Assembly: GCA_963774415.1 (NCBI GenBank)
Contig: CAVZEU010000007.1
Coordinates: forward strand, 186,001 to 250,000
Direction: 5' to 3'
DNA length: 64,000 nucleotides
Source: SZUA-36 sp963774415
GTDB lineage: Bacteria > Pseudomonadota > Gammaproteobacteria > Xanthomonadales > SZUA-36
Shown in pieces: positions 17,458-26,161 of the stretch (within the stretch, counting starts at the first letter, position 1; each line of letters opens with the position of its first letter). The notes under the pieces were generated by a model. It made no database searches. It saw only the letters and a list, made by a program, of their open reading frames with translations, and was not told where the DNA came from. The position numbers and the translations under genes are program-made.

Positions 17458-19101
17458 GTGGCGGACAACACTGAACCTCGCCAATCACGGCTGAGGGATA
17501 AGGAACAACAGGTATTCGAGACCAACTCCGGCATCGAAATCGCGGAGCTCTATGCGGCCAATGACCTCAGCGATTTTGATCCGGCCGCCGACCTGGGGCA
17601 ACCCGGCGAGTACCCGTTCACCCGGGGGCCGTACCCGGGCATGTACCGCGAGCGTATCTGGACCCGTCGTTTCCAGGTCGGGTTTGGCTCACCACAGGAA
17701 AGCAATCAACGCATAAAGTACCTGCACGAAAACGGCGCCAACGGCTTTGTCATTACCATCGATTTGCCGACTTCCTACGGTTTTGATTCGGATGACCCGC
17801 TCGCCGCGGGCGAGGTCGGGGTTACCGGCGTGGCGATCAGCACCCTGGAGGACATGGAGACCCTGTACGACGGGTTTGGCCCGGATTCCGTCTCCTACGC
17901 CTTGTCCATCCGGCCGCCGGTTTCCTCTGTGACCCTTGCCATGCTGGCCTGCGTTGCAGAGAAAAAGGGCGTACCGCTCGCGCAGGTCATCGGCACCCAG
18001 CAGAACGACCCTTTTTTCCAGATGAGCGGCGGGCCGCTGCAAACCATCACCCAGTATTTCCCCCTCGACGGTACCTTGAGGCTGTGCATCGACAATATCG
18101 AGTTCATCTGCAACAACATGCCGCGCCTGAACTGGATGGTGACCAACGGCTATAACCTGCGTGAAACCGGCGTCAATGCGATCGAGGACGGTGCATTCAC
18201 GCTCGGACACGCATTTGATATTTTTCGCATGGCCAAGGAACGGGGTCTGGACGTCAACCAGTTTCCGCTTCGCGCCTCGTTTTTTCTGTCCTGCTCGATC
18301 GATTTCTTCGAGGAAATAGCGAAATTCCGCGCCATGCGGCGTTTGTACGCGCACACCATGAAAGAGCAGTTCGGCGCCAGCGAGCCGAACTGCTGGCGGA
18401 TGCGTTTTTCGGTGCAAACGGCCGGCAACACGTTAACCACGCAACAACCGCAGGTGAATATCGTCCGCGCGACGATCGAGGCGTTGGCCGCGGTATTCGG
18501 CGGCACGCAGTCACTGCACTTATGCTCCTGGGACGAAGGCCATGGCCTGCCGACGGAACAATCATCCCGCATCGCCCTGCGCACCCAACAGGTGATTGCC
18601 TATGAAAGCGGTGTGACCAAGACCGTTGACCCGTTGGCCGGCTCCTATTACGTGGAGGCATTGACGACGCGGCTGGAGCAATCCATCAAGGCAAAGATCG
18701 CGGAGATTGACGCGCAGGGCGGCATGGCCAAGGCGATCAAGAACGGTTGGCTCGAGGGGCAGATCAACACCGCCAGGTACCGCAACCAGAATGAAATTGA
18801 CAGCGGCAGGCGGTCCCTGGTCGGCGTGAACCGCTTCACCATACCGGCACAGGAAGAGCAACCGGTCGAGGTACACAAAATCAGGGCTGATGAGTGGGGC
18901 GAGCGGCGCGCGGAATATCTGCGGCGCTACCGGGCCGATCGTGATCAGCAACAGTGGAACGCGGCCTTGTGCCAGCTGGAATCCGCGTGGAAAAACCATG
19001 AAAACATGGTGCCCGTTATCATGCACGCGCTAAAGAGCAAGGCGACGATGGGTGAAATCCACGCGGCCATGCGCCGTGCGCAGAACTGGGCATTCAGGTG
19101 A
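17458..19101 (+). CDS. B12-dependent acyl-CoA mutase, large subunit, substrate not one of the known types
   Basis: A 547-residue catalytic (TIM-barrel) subunit of the methylmalonyl-CoA mutase family without its own B12 domain, the arrangement seen in 2-hydroxyisobutyryl-CoA mutase (HcmA, about 560 residues). Shared motifs: EYPFTRGPYPGMY (51-63), GFDSDDP (108-114), GTQQND (179-184), QSLHLCSWDE and DPLAGSYYVE. Residues that contact the migrating group differ from known enzymes by my alignment. Gln73 stands where MCM has Tyr89, isobutyryl-CoA mutase Phe and HcmA Ile. Gly192 stands at MCM Arg207 (HcmA Gln208). Asn233 stands at MCM His244 (GYN instead of GYH). A new carbon-skeleton substrate is likely. 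It starts with GTG two bases after the hyuB stop. Confidence 0.88.
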   Translation: MADNTEPRQSRLRDKEQQVFETNSGIEIAELYAANDLSDFDPAADLGQPGEYPFTRGPYPGMYRERIWTRRFQVGFGSPQESNQRIKYLHENGANGFVITIDLPTSYGFDSDDPLAAGEVGVTGVAISTLEDMETLYDGFGPDSVSYALSIRPPVSSVTLAMLACVAEKKGVPLAQVIGTQQNDPFFQMSGGPLQTITQYFPLDGTLRLCIDNIEFICNNMPRLNWMVTNGYNLRETGVNAIEDGAFTLGHAFDIFRMAKERGLDVNQFPLRASFFLSCSIDFFEEIAKFRAMRRLYAHTMKEQFGASEPNCWRMRFSVQTAGNTLTTQQPQVNIVRATIEALAAVFGGTQSLHLCSWDEGHGLPTEQSSRIALRTQQVIAYESGVTKTVDPLAGSYYVEALTTRLEQSIKAKIAEIDAQGGMAKAIKNGWLEGQINTARYRNQNEIDSGRRSLVGVNRFTIPAQEEQPVEVHKIRADEWGERRAEYLRRYRADRDQQQWNAALCQLESAWKNHENMVPVIMHALKSKATMGEIHAAMRRAQNWAFR

Positions 19102-19143
19102 TTTCCAACGCGCGGGTCGCGGGTATCGGCGAGAAAACCGGGA

Positions 19144-19551
19144 GTGATTTTGGTGACTGAACACAAACGTATTTTGTTGGCCAAGATGGGACTCGATTGC
19201 CACGACACGGGCGTCGTGACCGTGGCACATCAGCTCCGTGAAGCCGGCTACGAGGTGATTTATCTGGGTTTGCACAACCAGGCCGAACTGGTCGCCAAGG
19301 CGGCGCTGGAAGAGGACGTGGACGCGATTGGCGTCAGCTTTCTTTCCGGTCAGCACATGGCGCAGATCAGGTCACTGCTCAGCGCCATGCGGGAGCTGGA
19401 CCTCAAGCTGCCGCTCATCTGTGGCGGCGTCATTCCAGACGATGACAAGGTCGCTCTGCGAAAAATGGGGGTGGCGCAAGTGATTGGACCCGGGACGCTG
19501 ACGAAGGACATTCTGAAATTGGTAAATGAGGCAACCGCGAGCCAAAATTAG
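19144..19551 (+). CDS. B12-binding small subunit of the acyl-CoA mutase
   Basis: A 135-residue cobalamin-binding domain of the MCM family, to pair with the large subunit encoded 42 bp upstream. The base-off/His-on motif DxHxxG reads DCHDTG (Asp18, His20, Gly23), so His20 should be the lower axial cobalt ligand; most relatives read DGHDRG, so Cys19 and Thr22 are departures. The other two B12 motifs are SFLSGQH near residue 62 and the GG of CGGVIP near residue 97, and the end GVAQVIGPGT is standard. It starts with GTG at 19144 (a second GTG lies three codons on). Size matches HcmB (136). Confidence 0.92.
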   Translation: MILVTEHKRILLAKMGLDCHDTGVVTVAHQLREAGYEVIYLGLHNQAELVAKAALEEDVDAIGVSFLSGQHMAQIRSLLSAMRELDLKLPLICGGVIPDDDKVALRKMGVAQVIGPGTLTKDILKLVNEATASQN

Positions 19552-19668
19552 CCGGCGCAGCGCGCACCGCCGCCTGCCTGTGCGCGCCGACCCCGGCCGC
19601 TGCCGGAAACTGGCCGGTCCGGGGCGCCAGCGCGTTGCCGCCAGCGGGCGCGGGGGCGGTCTGCGGCA

Positions 19669-21213
19669 ATGACCCTGGACGAGATCGTCAGGCGCAACGC
19701 ACTGCGCTTCCCTGACAAGCCGGCGTTGCAGTCAGACAGCGCCCGTTACAGCTGGAAGGAATTGGATGCGCGCGTCGACCGCGTCGCCAACGCCTTGCTG
19801 GCCACCGGCCTCGGCAAGGGCGACCGCGTCGCCCTGTTGCTGTCGAATTGTCCGGAGTACATGGAACTGTACTTTGCCGTTGCCCGTAGCGGACTGATTG
19901 CGGTTCCGCTCAATTACCGGCTGACGCCGAGCGAACTTGAACAAATGCTCGCGCATGCAGAGCCGCGGTTGTTGGTGGCCGGGGCCGAATATGTCGATTC
20001 GCTGCGGGCGCTGGAAGCAAGCTTTCCGCAATTGCAGCGACGCTGGGTGGTCGGGAGAGACGTTCCCTCAGGCGCGCACGGCTACCAGGACCTGGTCGCG
20101 GCCGCAAGCTGCACACCGGTGCCCGCTGCCGCGGATGAACACGACACCTTCGCCATTTTTTACACCAGCGGCACGACCGGCCTGCCCAAGGGCGCGATGG
20201 TCTCGCACTACAACCTGGAAATGAACAGCTATAACCAGTTCATTGCCGATGGCAGCGTGGCCGCCGACGTCAACCTGGTGGCCACGCCGTTGTACCACAT
20301 GGGGGCCGTGTTCATGGCGGTCACCTACATGCTGCTCGGCTGCACCCAGGTGATATTGGCACGTTTTGAGCCCCGCGCCTGGTTGGCCGCCATGGAAAGC
20401 AGCGGGGCCACGGTTTCCTTGCTGATCCCGACCATGATCAACATGGTTCTGCATGAAAAAGACCTCGAGCGATTCAAACTCTCGGCTCTGCGGCTGATTT
20501 TCTACGGTGGCGGACCCATGCCTCCGGCGGTACTCGAGCGCGCGATTACAAAGCTGCGCTGCGCCTTTACCCAGGGGTACGGGTTGACGGAAACGCTTGA
20601 AGCCACGTTTCTGGTCGCCGCAGATCACTGCTTGAACGGCAGCCGGCAACAACAGCGGCGATTGCACTCAGCGGGCCGCGAGGCGGTTGCCGCCGAAGTG
20701 CGGATTGTGGGCGATGACGACCAGATGCTCGGTCCGGGCGAAGTCGGTGAAATCCTGGTGAAAAGCCGCTCGGTCATCTCTGGCTACTGGAAAGCACCCG
20801 CGGAAACCGCGCGGGTCATTCGTGATGGCTGGTTCTATACCGGCGATGTGGGGTACCTCGATGAGGACCGCTACCTTTTCGTCGTCGACCGCAAGAAAGA
20901 CATGGTCGTCAGCGGCGGGGTGAACATCTATACCAAGGAAATTGAAAGCGTGTTGTTTACCCATCCGGCCATTCTGGAAGCGGCGGTACTCGGGCTGCCC
21001 GACGAGGAGTGGGGCGAAGTCGTCACCGCGGTCGTCGTGTTGCGCGAAAACCACGAATTGAGCGCAGCGCAGGTGATCGCGCATTGCCGGCAGTCGTTGG
21101 CGAGCTACAAGAAACCGCGCCGGGTGTTTTTCCAATCCCAATTGCCCAAGAATCCGAGCGGCAAGGTCCTGAAGCGCGAACTGCGCCAGGCCTTGCAAGC
21201 CACCTCGGCGTAA
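19669..21213 (+). CDS. AMP-forming acyl-CoA synthetase
   Basis: A 514-residue member of the ANL superfamily that activates a carboxylic acid with ATP and CoA. The motifs are complete: P-loop-like YTSGTTGLPKGAM (residues 163-175), GYGLTETLEA (A5 region), TGDVGYLDEDRY, DRKKDMVVSGGVNIYTKEIE and the catalytic-lysine end PKNPSGKVLKREL. The closest groups are short/medium-chain, fadD-like or crotonobetaine/caiC-like ligases; the acid is not predictable by eye. It lies 117 bp after the B12 subunit on the same strand and would supply or finish the CoA ester used by the mutase. It converges on the GFA-like gene. Confidence 0.92.
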   Translation: MTLDEIVRRNALRFPDKPALQSDSARYSWKELDARVDRVANALLATGLGKGDRVALLLSNCPEYMELYFAVARSGLIAVPLNYRLTPSELEQMLAHAEPRLLVAGAEYVDSLRALEASFPQLQRRWVVGRDVPSGAHGYQDLVAAASCTPVPAAADEHDTFAIFYTSGTTGLPKGAMVSHYNLEMNSYNQFIADGSVAADVNLVATPLYHMGAVFMAVTYMLLGCTQVILARFEPRAWLAAMESSGATVSLLIPTMINMVLHEKDLERFKLSALRLIFYGGGPMPPAVLERAITKLRCAFTQGYGLTETLEATFLVAADHCLNGSRQQQRRLHSAGREAVAAEVRIVGDDDQMLGPGEVGEILVKSRSVISGYWKAPAETARVIRDGWFYTGDVGYLDEDRYLFVVDRKKDMVVSGGVNIYTKEIESVLFTHPAILEAAVLGLPDEEWGEVVTAVVVLRENHELSAAQVIAHCRQSLASYKKPRRVFFQSQLPKNPSGKVLKRELRQALQATSA

Positions 21214-21308
21214 GCGCGGGAGCGTCGCGTGGCGGCCCGGGAAAAGGCGCAGGACCTTGCCGGAAAGCGCAAAGGCATAACGCCGCCCCGGCGGGCGTAA
21301 TGTTGGGG

Positions 21309-21695
21309 CTACGGAATACCGGCCCGGCTCTTGCTCCAGTTGCGGCCATCGAAATCTTCCTGCGTCACCACGCACGCCGCGGGCAGTTCGAGACAGTTAA
21401 GGTTGACGCTGTAGCCGTCCGGGTGCGAGCGGGGTACGTAAAACGACTTGATGCCGCAGTGCCTGCAAAACAGGTGCCGCGCCAAACCGGTATGAAAGCG
21501 GTACTCGCTCAGATCTTCCTGCCCGCGCAGCAGCTCGAAGTCGGCCGCGTCCACGATCAGGTGCAGGTAACCGGATTGCGTGCAGATCGAACAGTTGCAG
21601 CGCCGCACGGTCACCTGCAGCGGTATGCGGACCGCGAACTTTACCCGCCCGCAGTGACAGCCCCCCTGGCATTCGACGCGTTCGTCGGGTTGCAT
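21309..21695 (-). CDS. GFA-family zinc-binding protein (formaldehyde-activating-like fold)
   Basis: A 128-residue protein of the Gfa/CENP-V-like family, with the zinc cysteines in order: GGCHCG (residues 11-16), CNCSIC (residues 33-38) and CRHCG (residue 79 region). One member was described as glutathione-dependent formaldehyde-activating enzyme, but that activity is disputed and most members are uncharacterised. The ATG at 21695 (MQPDERVE) is set by a GGAGGGAAAA ribosome site; the longer open frame upstream is not supported. It begins 12 bp after the stop of the squalene/phytoene-synthase-like gene and is probably co-transcribed with it. Confidence 0.85.
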   Translation of the reverse strand: MQPDERVECQGGCHCGRVKFAVRIPLQVTVRRCNCSICTQSGYLHLIVDAADFELLRGQEDLSEYRFHTGLARHLFCRHCGIKSFYVPRSHPDGYSVNLNCLELPAACVVTQEDFDGRNWSKSRAGIP

Positions 21696-21706
21696 TTTTT
21701 CCCTCC

Positions 21707-22555
21707 TCAGTTTCGCTTCAACCGCCGACAGAAACGCCAGGCGAACCAGGCATCCGACGGCCCGAAGAGCCTGCCCGCGCGCGCGGGCGAGACCGGCAGA
21801 CGCCGCGGCCGCGACAGGTGTCTTTGTTCCAGCGCCCAACGCAGCTGCAGGTGCACGCAACGCTCCGACGCCTGCCCCAGGTCCAACCCCGAAAGGCCTC
21901 GCCCATACCAATCGCGGGCGAGCGCGCAGGCGTGTTCTGCAGCCGACTTGAGCGGCCTTCCCTGCTGTGCCGCCGGCACGCCCGCCCGGTAGCCGCTCGC
22001 GGCCAGCAGGTCCGGCGGCAGGTAGCGGCTCAACAGGCCGGGGTCAGCGAGCGCGTCGATCAAGAGGCCGTACACGCTGGAGGCCGCCCCCAGGCAGCGC
22101 AGACGTTCATCGCCCAGGCCGGCGCCGCCCAGCGCCAGTTCCAGCAGGATGCCGGTGCCGCCATAAGCGGCAGCGCGTTCGAACAAAGCCTCTTCGTCCG
22201 CGGGCGGCGGGGCCTCGATCTGATACGCGGCATCGTGCACCAGTCGCTGCAGCAGCGCGGCGTCGATGTGCTCACGGGCCCCGCTCGATGTCAGCGCCCG
22301 CACGATCGGGTGGCGGGCCGCGGACTTCGGGTCCGATACCAGTTCCTCGCCCCACCACTTCAGCTTGGCCCATTTGACTTCGTCGTCCAGGGCCGAGCGT
22401 GGAATCGAACCCAGCGCCTGTTGCAAGGCATACAGCGGCAACAGCGCCTCGACCTGCCGCGGCGGCGCGAAGCGGCTGCTGAATTCGAACAGGCTGCCGG
22501 GCGGCATCGCCGTTTCGATACAGTAGTCCAGCGCGTTCGCGGTCGTTGCGGCCAT
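21707..22555 (-). CDS. Squalene/phytoene synthase-like protein lacking the Asp-rich motifs
   Basis: A 282-residue all-alpha protein of the squalene/phytoene synthase fold. The N-terminal third is recognisable (SLFEFSSRFAPPRQVEALLPLYAL, then DDEVKWAKLKWWGEEL, the family helix usually reading AKLxWWRxE). Neither DxxxD motif that binds the Mg-diphosphate can be found, so prenyl condensation is unlikely; mitochondrial NDUFAF6 is a similar non-catalytic relative. The C-terminal 60 residues are very Arg-rich. Its stop is 12 bp from the GFA-like gene and its start overlaps the gph stop by one base, so it belongs to the efp-mtaD-ubiG-gph run of minus-strand genes. Confidence 0.75.
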   Translation of the reverse strand: MAATTANALDYCIETAMPPGSLFEFSSRFAPPRQVEALLPLYALQQALGSIPRSALDDEVKWAKLKWWGEELVSDPKSAARHPIVRALTSSGAREHIDAALLQRLVHDAAYQIEAPPPADEEALFERAAAYGGTGILLELALGGAGLGDERLRCLGAASSVYGLLIDALADPGLLSRYLPPDLLAASGYRAGVPAAQQGRPLKSAAEHACALARDWYGRGLSGLDLGQASERCVHLQLRWALEQRHLSRPRRLPVSPARAGRLFGPSDAWFAWRFCRRLKRN

Positions 22556-23217
22556 CAGCCCGCCTCCTTCCGCCGTAAAATCTCCAACACTTCAAGGGGC
22601 GTCCCGACGCTGACGCCGGCGCCGGGAAGCCCGTCTTCGACCTGGTGCGCGGCATATCCGTATGCCGCCAGTGCGGTACGGGCGCCCGCACGGTGCCCGG
22701 ACTCGAGGTCACGCGGGTCGTCCCCGACCATCAGCGCCTGTCCCGGCGCAACCCCGATACGGGCGCAGGCGGCCAGCACCGGCTCCGGGTGCGGTTTTGC
22801 GTGCGCCACGGTATCTCCGCAAATCAAGGCGCCGAGCGATTTTCGCCAGCCGGTGGCATCGAGGATCGGCTGGCACAGGTATTCGTGCTTGTTGGTGACG
22901 ATGCCCCACGGCACCTGCAGTCCCGCGAGGCCGTCCAGCATCTCCGCCACGCCGTCGAACGGGCGCGTGCGGACGTATGAGTTATCCGCGTAATGGCTGA
23001 CCAGGATCTCGCGCCAGCGGGTGAACGTCGCCTCGTCACACGCCGGCATGCCCACCCGTATCAGGCCCGCGGCACCGCGTGAAACGGCCGGGCGCAGCCG
23101 CTCGAGCGGCAGCGCCTCCAGACCCTCGGCGGCGCGCAGGAAATTGAGACTGGCGACCAGGTCCGGCGCCGAGTCGAGCAGAGTGCCGTCGAGATCGAAT
23201 AAAACCGCTTCGATCAA
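22555..23217 (-). CDS. gph: Phosphoglycolate phosphatase-type HAD hydrolase
   Basis: A 220-residue HAD phosphatase with motif I DLDGTLLDSAPDL at residues 8-20 (nucleophile Asp8), the cap domain, motif II IVTNK near residue 108, motif III lysine in HAKPHP, and motif IV MVGDDPRDLE. This matches phosphoglycolate phosphatase or the N-acetylmuramate 6-phosphate phosphatase (MupP) often found beside ubiG. The four-base overlap with ubiG supports translational coupling, an arrangement shared with pseudomonads, where the gene next to ubiG is mupP. Assignment between Gph and MupP is uncertain. Confidence 0.88.
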   Translation of the reverse strand: MIEAVLFDLDGTLLDSAPDLVASLNFLRAAEGLEALPLERLRPAVSRGAAGLIRVGMPACDEATFTRWREILVSHYADNSYVRTRPFDGVAEMLDGLAGLQVPWGIVTNKHEYLCQPILDATGWRKSLGALICGDTVAHAKPHPEPVLAACARIGVAPGQALMVGDDPRDLESGHRAGARTALAAYGYAAHQVEDGLPGAGVSVGTPLEVLEILRRKEAG

Positions 23218-23930
23218 ACGTCCTCCCCGCGGGTGGCGTGCAGCATGTAATTGACCAGCGGGCTGCCGCCGGTCCGGGCAGTGCGGCCCAGGGGGTTATA
23301 GCGAATGCCGCTGACGTCGCGGACGCGCATGCCGCTGGCCCTGAGCCAGCGACACAATTCCGACGGCCGGATGAAGCGATCATACTGGTGCGTGCCCCTG
23401 GGTATGATCCGGGCGACGTATTCAGCGCCGAGAATGGCGACGATAAAGGCGGCTGCATTGCGGTTCAGCGTACTCATGAACAGGTCACCGCCTGGCTTCA
23501 GCATGGCCGCGCAGGCACTGACCACAGCGGCCGGGTCCGGCACGTGTTCGAGCATTTCCATGCAGGTGACGACATCGGCGGCGCCCGCGTTCCGCCGCGC
23601 CCAGGCCTCCGCTGTGGATTGCTGGTAATCGACCTCGCAGCCCGACTCGTGCAGGTGCAGCCTCGCCACCGCCAGGGCCTTTTCGGCGACGTCGATCCCC
23701 GTCACGCGGGCGCCTGCCCGGGCCAGCGATTCGGCCAGGATTCCACCGCCGCAACCGACGTCGACGATCTGCTTTCCGTCCAGGCTTGCCCGCTCGGTGA
23801 TATAGGCGAGGCGAGCCGGGTTCAGTTCGTGCAACGGCCGCGATTCGCCGTCCGGGTCCCACCAGGTCGCCGCGATCGCATCGAATTTCTGCTGTTCGCG
23901 GGCATCGATATTGGAGTCGTTCTTGCTCAT
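23214..23930 (-). CDS. ubiG: Ubiquinone biosynthesis O-methyltransferase
   Basis: A 238-residue SAM-dependent methyltransferase for both O-methylation steps of ubiquinone synthesis. The N-terminus EQQKFDAIAATWWDPDGE and the motif I VDVGCGGGILAESLA (residues 51-65) followed by GIDV are characteristic of UbiG; SGIRYNPL near the end is also typical. It overlaps mtaD and gph by four bases on each side. Together with rquA elsewhere in this window it suggests a cell that makes both ubiquinone and rhodoquinone, rhodoquinone being derived from ubiquinone. Confidence 0.96.
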   Translation of the reverse strand: MSKNDSNIDAREQQKFDAIAATWWDPDGESRPLHELNPARLAYITERASLDGKQIVDVGCGGGILAESLARAGARVTGIDVAEKALAVARLHLHESGCEVDYQQSTAEAWARRNAGAADVVTCMEMLEHVPDPAAVVSACAAMLKPGGDLFMSTLNRNAAAFIVAILGAEYVARIIPRGTHQYDRFIRPSELCRWLRASGMRVRDVSGIRYNPLGRTARTGGSPLVNYMLHATRGEDV

Positions 23931-25270
23931 CGGGCCTGTCCTGCGGCCACACCGGCACCCGCGCTGATCCGCGTTTGCCAGGCGTGTGCCTGTTCTATGA
24001 TGGTCGTGGTGTCAATATTCAGAAATTCGCCGTCGGCCAGCAAGGCCTGGCCCCCCACCCAGACATGTGAGACCTGGCGGCTGGACGCCGCGTAGATCAG
24101 GTGCGAGACGGGATCGTAAACCGGTGTCGTCGACAACGCATCCAGCCTGACGGCGCACAGGTCCGCCAGCTTGCCGGCTTCCACGCTGCCCAGGGAATCC
24201 GCCTGACCCAACGCCACGGCGGCATTGATCGTCAGCATCTCAAGGGCCTGGAACGCATCCAGCGCGCACGGATTCCCGGCGACGCCCTTGGCCAGCAGCG
24301 CCGCCGTGCGGGCTTCGCCCAGCAGGTCGAGGTCGTTATTGCTGGCGGCGCCGTCGGTGCCCAGGGCCACGTTGATACCGGCTTCCATCAGGTCCACCTC
24401 GCGGCACATGCCGCTGGCCAGTTTCAGGTTGGATTCCGGGCAATGGATGACATTGACCTTCGCCCTGGCCAGCCTGGCGATATCCGCACTGTCGAGTTGC
24501 GTCATGTGTACGGCCAGCAGGCGTTCGTTCAGCAATCCCAGGTCCTCCAGGCGCTGCAACGTGGACTTGCCGTGCCGGCGTTCGGATTCCTCGATCTCCC
24601 AGGCGGTCTCCAGCACGTGCATGTGCACGCACAGAGCGCGCTCTGCCGACAGCGCCGCGACCCGCCGCAGCGCGGCGTCGTCAACCGAGTACGGCGTATG
24701 CGGGGCCAGCGCGGTCGTGATCAGCGGATCATCCCGCCAGCCTTCGCTGAGCCTGAGCCCCTTGTCGATGCATTCATCGCAACCGTTCGCCCAGGCGGTG
24801 GGAAAGTCAATCACCGGCACACCGATCACGGCGCGCATGCCCGCCCGGCTGGCCGCGGCGGCGATGACTTCCGGGAAAAAATACATCTCGCTGAAGCAGG
24901 TGGTCCCGCCGCGCAACATTTCCGCGACGGCCAGTTGCGTACCCGCCTCCACGAACTCCGGCCCCATGAAGGCCTTTTCGGCCGGCCAGATAAAATCGTT
25001 GAGCCACACCTGCAGATCGAGGTCGTCCGCGTAGCCGCGCAACAGCGTCATCGGCGAGTGCGTATGCATGTTGATCAGGCCCGGTAACAAGATGTGCTGG
25101 TCCAGCACGGTCTGCCGGGCCCCGGGCCAGCGCTCGATGGCCTCCCCACGCGGCATAACCGCGGTAATGGTCGAACCGCGCACGGCCACCGCCATGTTCT
25201 CCAGCACCTGCCGGGAAGGCCGCACGGGCACCAGCAGTCGCGGCAATATCAGGTCGGGCTGTTGTAACAA
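23927..25270 (-). CDS. mtaD: TRZ/ATZ-family amidohydrolase, 5-methylthioadenosine/S-adenosylhomocysteine deaminase type
   Basis: A 447-residue metal-dependent deaminase of the amidohydrolase superfamily. Metal ligands are seen in NMHTHSPMTLLRGYADD (His pair near residue 69), HMHVLET (near residue 220), the His of LAVHMTQLD, and ALGTDGAASNNDLDLL (Asp near residue 308). In Pseudomonas a homologue beside ubiG deaminates methylthioadenosine to methylthioinosine, part of nucleoside and methionine salvage after SAM use. The position overlapping ubiG agrees with that assignment. The ATG at 25270 starts three bases after the efp stop. Confidence 0.9.
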   Translation of the reverse strand: MLQQPDLILPRLLVPVRPSRQVLENMAVAVRGSTITAVMPRGEAIERWPGARQTVLDQHILLPGLINMHTHSPMTLLRGYADDLDLQVWLNDFIWPAEKAFMGPEFVEAGTQLAVAEMLRGGTTCFSEMYFFPEVIAAAASRAGMRAVIGVPVIDFPTAWANGCDECIDKGLRLSEGWRDDPLITTALAPHTPYSVDDAALRRVAALSAERALCVHMHVLETAWEIEESERRHGKSTLQRLEDLGLLNERLLAVHMTQLDSADIARLARAKVNVIHCPESNLKLASGMCREVDLMEAGINVALGTDGAASNNDLDLLGEARTAALLAKGVAGNPCALDAFQALEMLTINAAVALGQADSLGSVEAGKLADLCAVRLDALSTTPVYDPVSHLIYAASSRQVSHVWVGGQALLADGEFLNIDTTTIIEQAHAWQTRISAGAGVAAGQAR

Positions 25271-25273
25271 AAC

Positions 25274-25843
25274 CTAGTCCTTGACGCGTGAGACGTACTC
25301 GCCGGTGCGCGTGTCCACGCGGATGACCTCGCCGTTCTGGACGAACAGCGGTACCCGCACCGTCGCACCGGACTCCAGTACCGCGGGCTTGCCGCCGCCC
25401 CCTGACGTGTCGCCTTTCAAACCCGGGTCGGTTTCGACGATCTGCATGTCGACGAAGTTGGGTGGCAACACACTCAGTGGTTCACCGTTGAACAGGGTGA
25501 CATCGCAAATACCGCCCTCCTGCATCCACAGCGCCGCGTCGGCGACCGCTTCCTTGCCGATCGCGTATTGCTCAAAGGTCTCCGGGTGCATGAAGTGCCA
25601 GAATTCACCGTCGTTATACAGGTACTGGGCAGTGGTTTCGAACACGTCCGCCGCCTCGACCGATTCCCCCGATTTGAAGGTTTTCTCAACCACGCGGCCC
25701 GTCATCAGGTTACGTACTTTCACGCGATTGAAGGCCTGGCCCTTGCCGGGTTTGACAAATTCGTTCTCGACGATGTTGTGCGGTTCTCCGTTGAGCAGTA
25801 TTTTAAGACCGCTCTTGAATTCGTTGGTGCTGTAGGATGCCAT
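25274..25843 (-). CDS. efp: Elongation factor P
   Basis: A 189-residue translation factor that relieves ribosome stalling at proline stretches. Three beta-barrel domains are evident: KOW-like N-terminal domain (residues 1-64), central OB (65-128) and the C-terminal domain ending RVDTRTGEYVSRVKD. The modification loop reads VKPGKGQAF with Lys34, the type modified by beta-lysylation through EpmA/EpmB rather than Arg32 rhamnosylation. The epm genes are not in this window. It is the first gene of a minus-strand run efp, mtaD, ubiG, gph, squalene-synthase-like, GFA-like. Confidence 0.97.
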   Translation of the reverse strand: MASYSTNEFKSGLKILLNGEPHNIVENEFVKPGKGQAFNRVKVRNLMTGRVVEKTFKSGESVEAADVFETTAQYLYNDGEFWHFMHPETFEQYAIGKEAVADAALWMQEGGICDVTLFNGEPLSVLPPNFVDMQIVETDPGLKGDTSGGGGKPAVLESGATVRVPLFVQNGEVIRVDTRTGEYVSRVKD

Positions 25844-26161
25844 CTCTGTCTCCGGCAGAATATCGTTACGCGCCCGACATGATAACGCGAACCCCGCGCA
25901 GGTGATACTTGCGTGCAGCCGTGCCGTGAGCAGACACGTTCCGCGCTCTCCCGGCCTCGCCGGGCAGAACCGGAATAATTCATATGCCGTCTACAAAAGC
26001 GGTTGGATTTGCGGCATACTTGGACCCCTCTGTGGTCGCAGGAGACTTGACCCGCCGGGTCAGTACGCATTGGACGCGTATCGATCCAGTGCCAGCGTGT
26101 TCCATATGGCCGCCGACAAATAAGATTACCCACAGGGTAGGGAAACCCAGGGGAGAAAGGG
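25844..26161. other. Divergent intergenic region between efp and the FimX-like gene
   Basis: About 318 bp holding the promoters of both genes. No long open frame with a ribosome site, no strong palindrome and no RNA gene were recognised. A GGGGAGAAAGGG ribosome site immediately precedes the FimX-like ATG at 26162. Confidence 0.5.

Noticed and set aside
17458..19101. Calling the mutase methylmalonyl-CoA mutase
   Set aside because: The Tyr89, Arg207 and His244 equivalents are Gln, Gly and Asn, so the MCM substrate is not supported.
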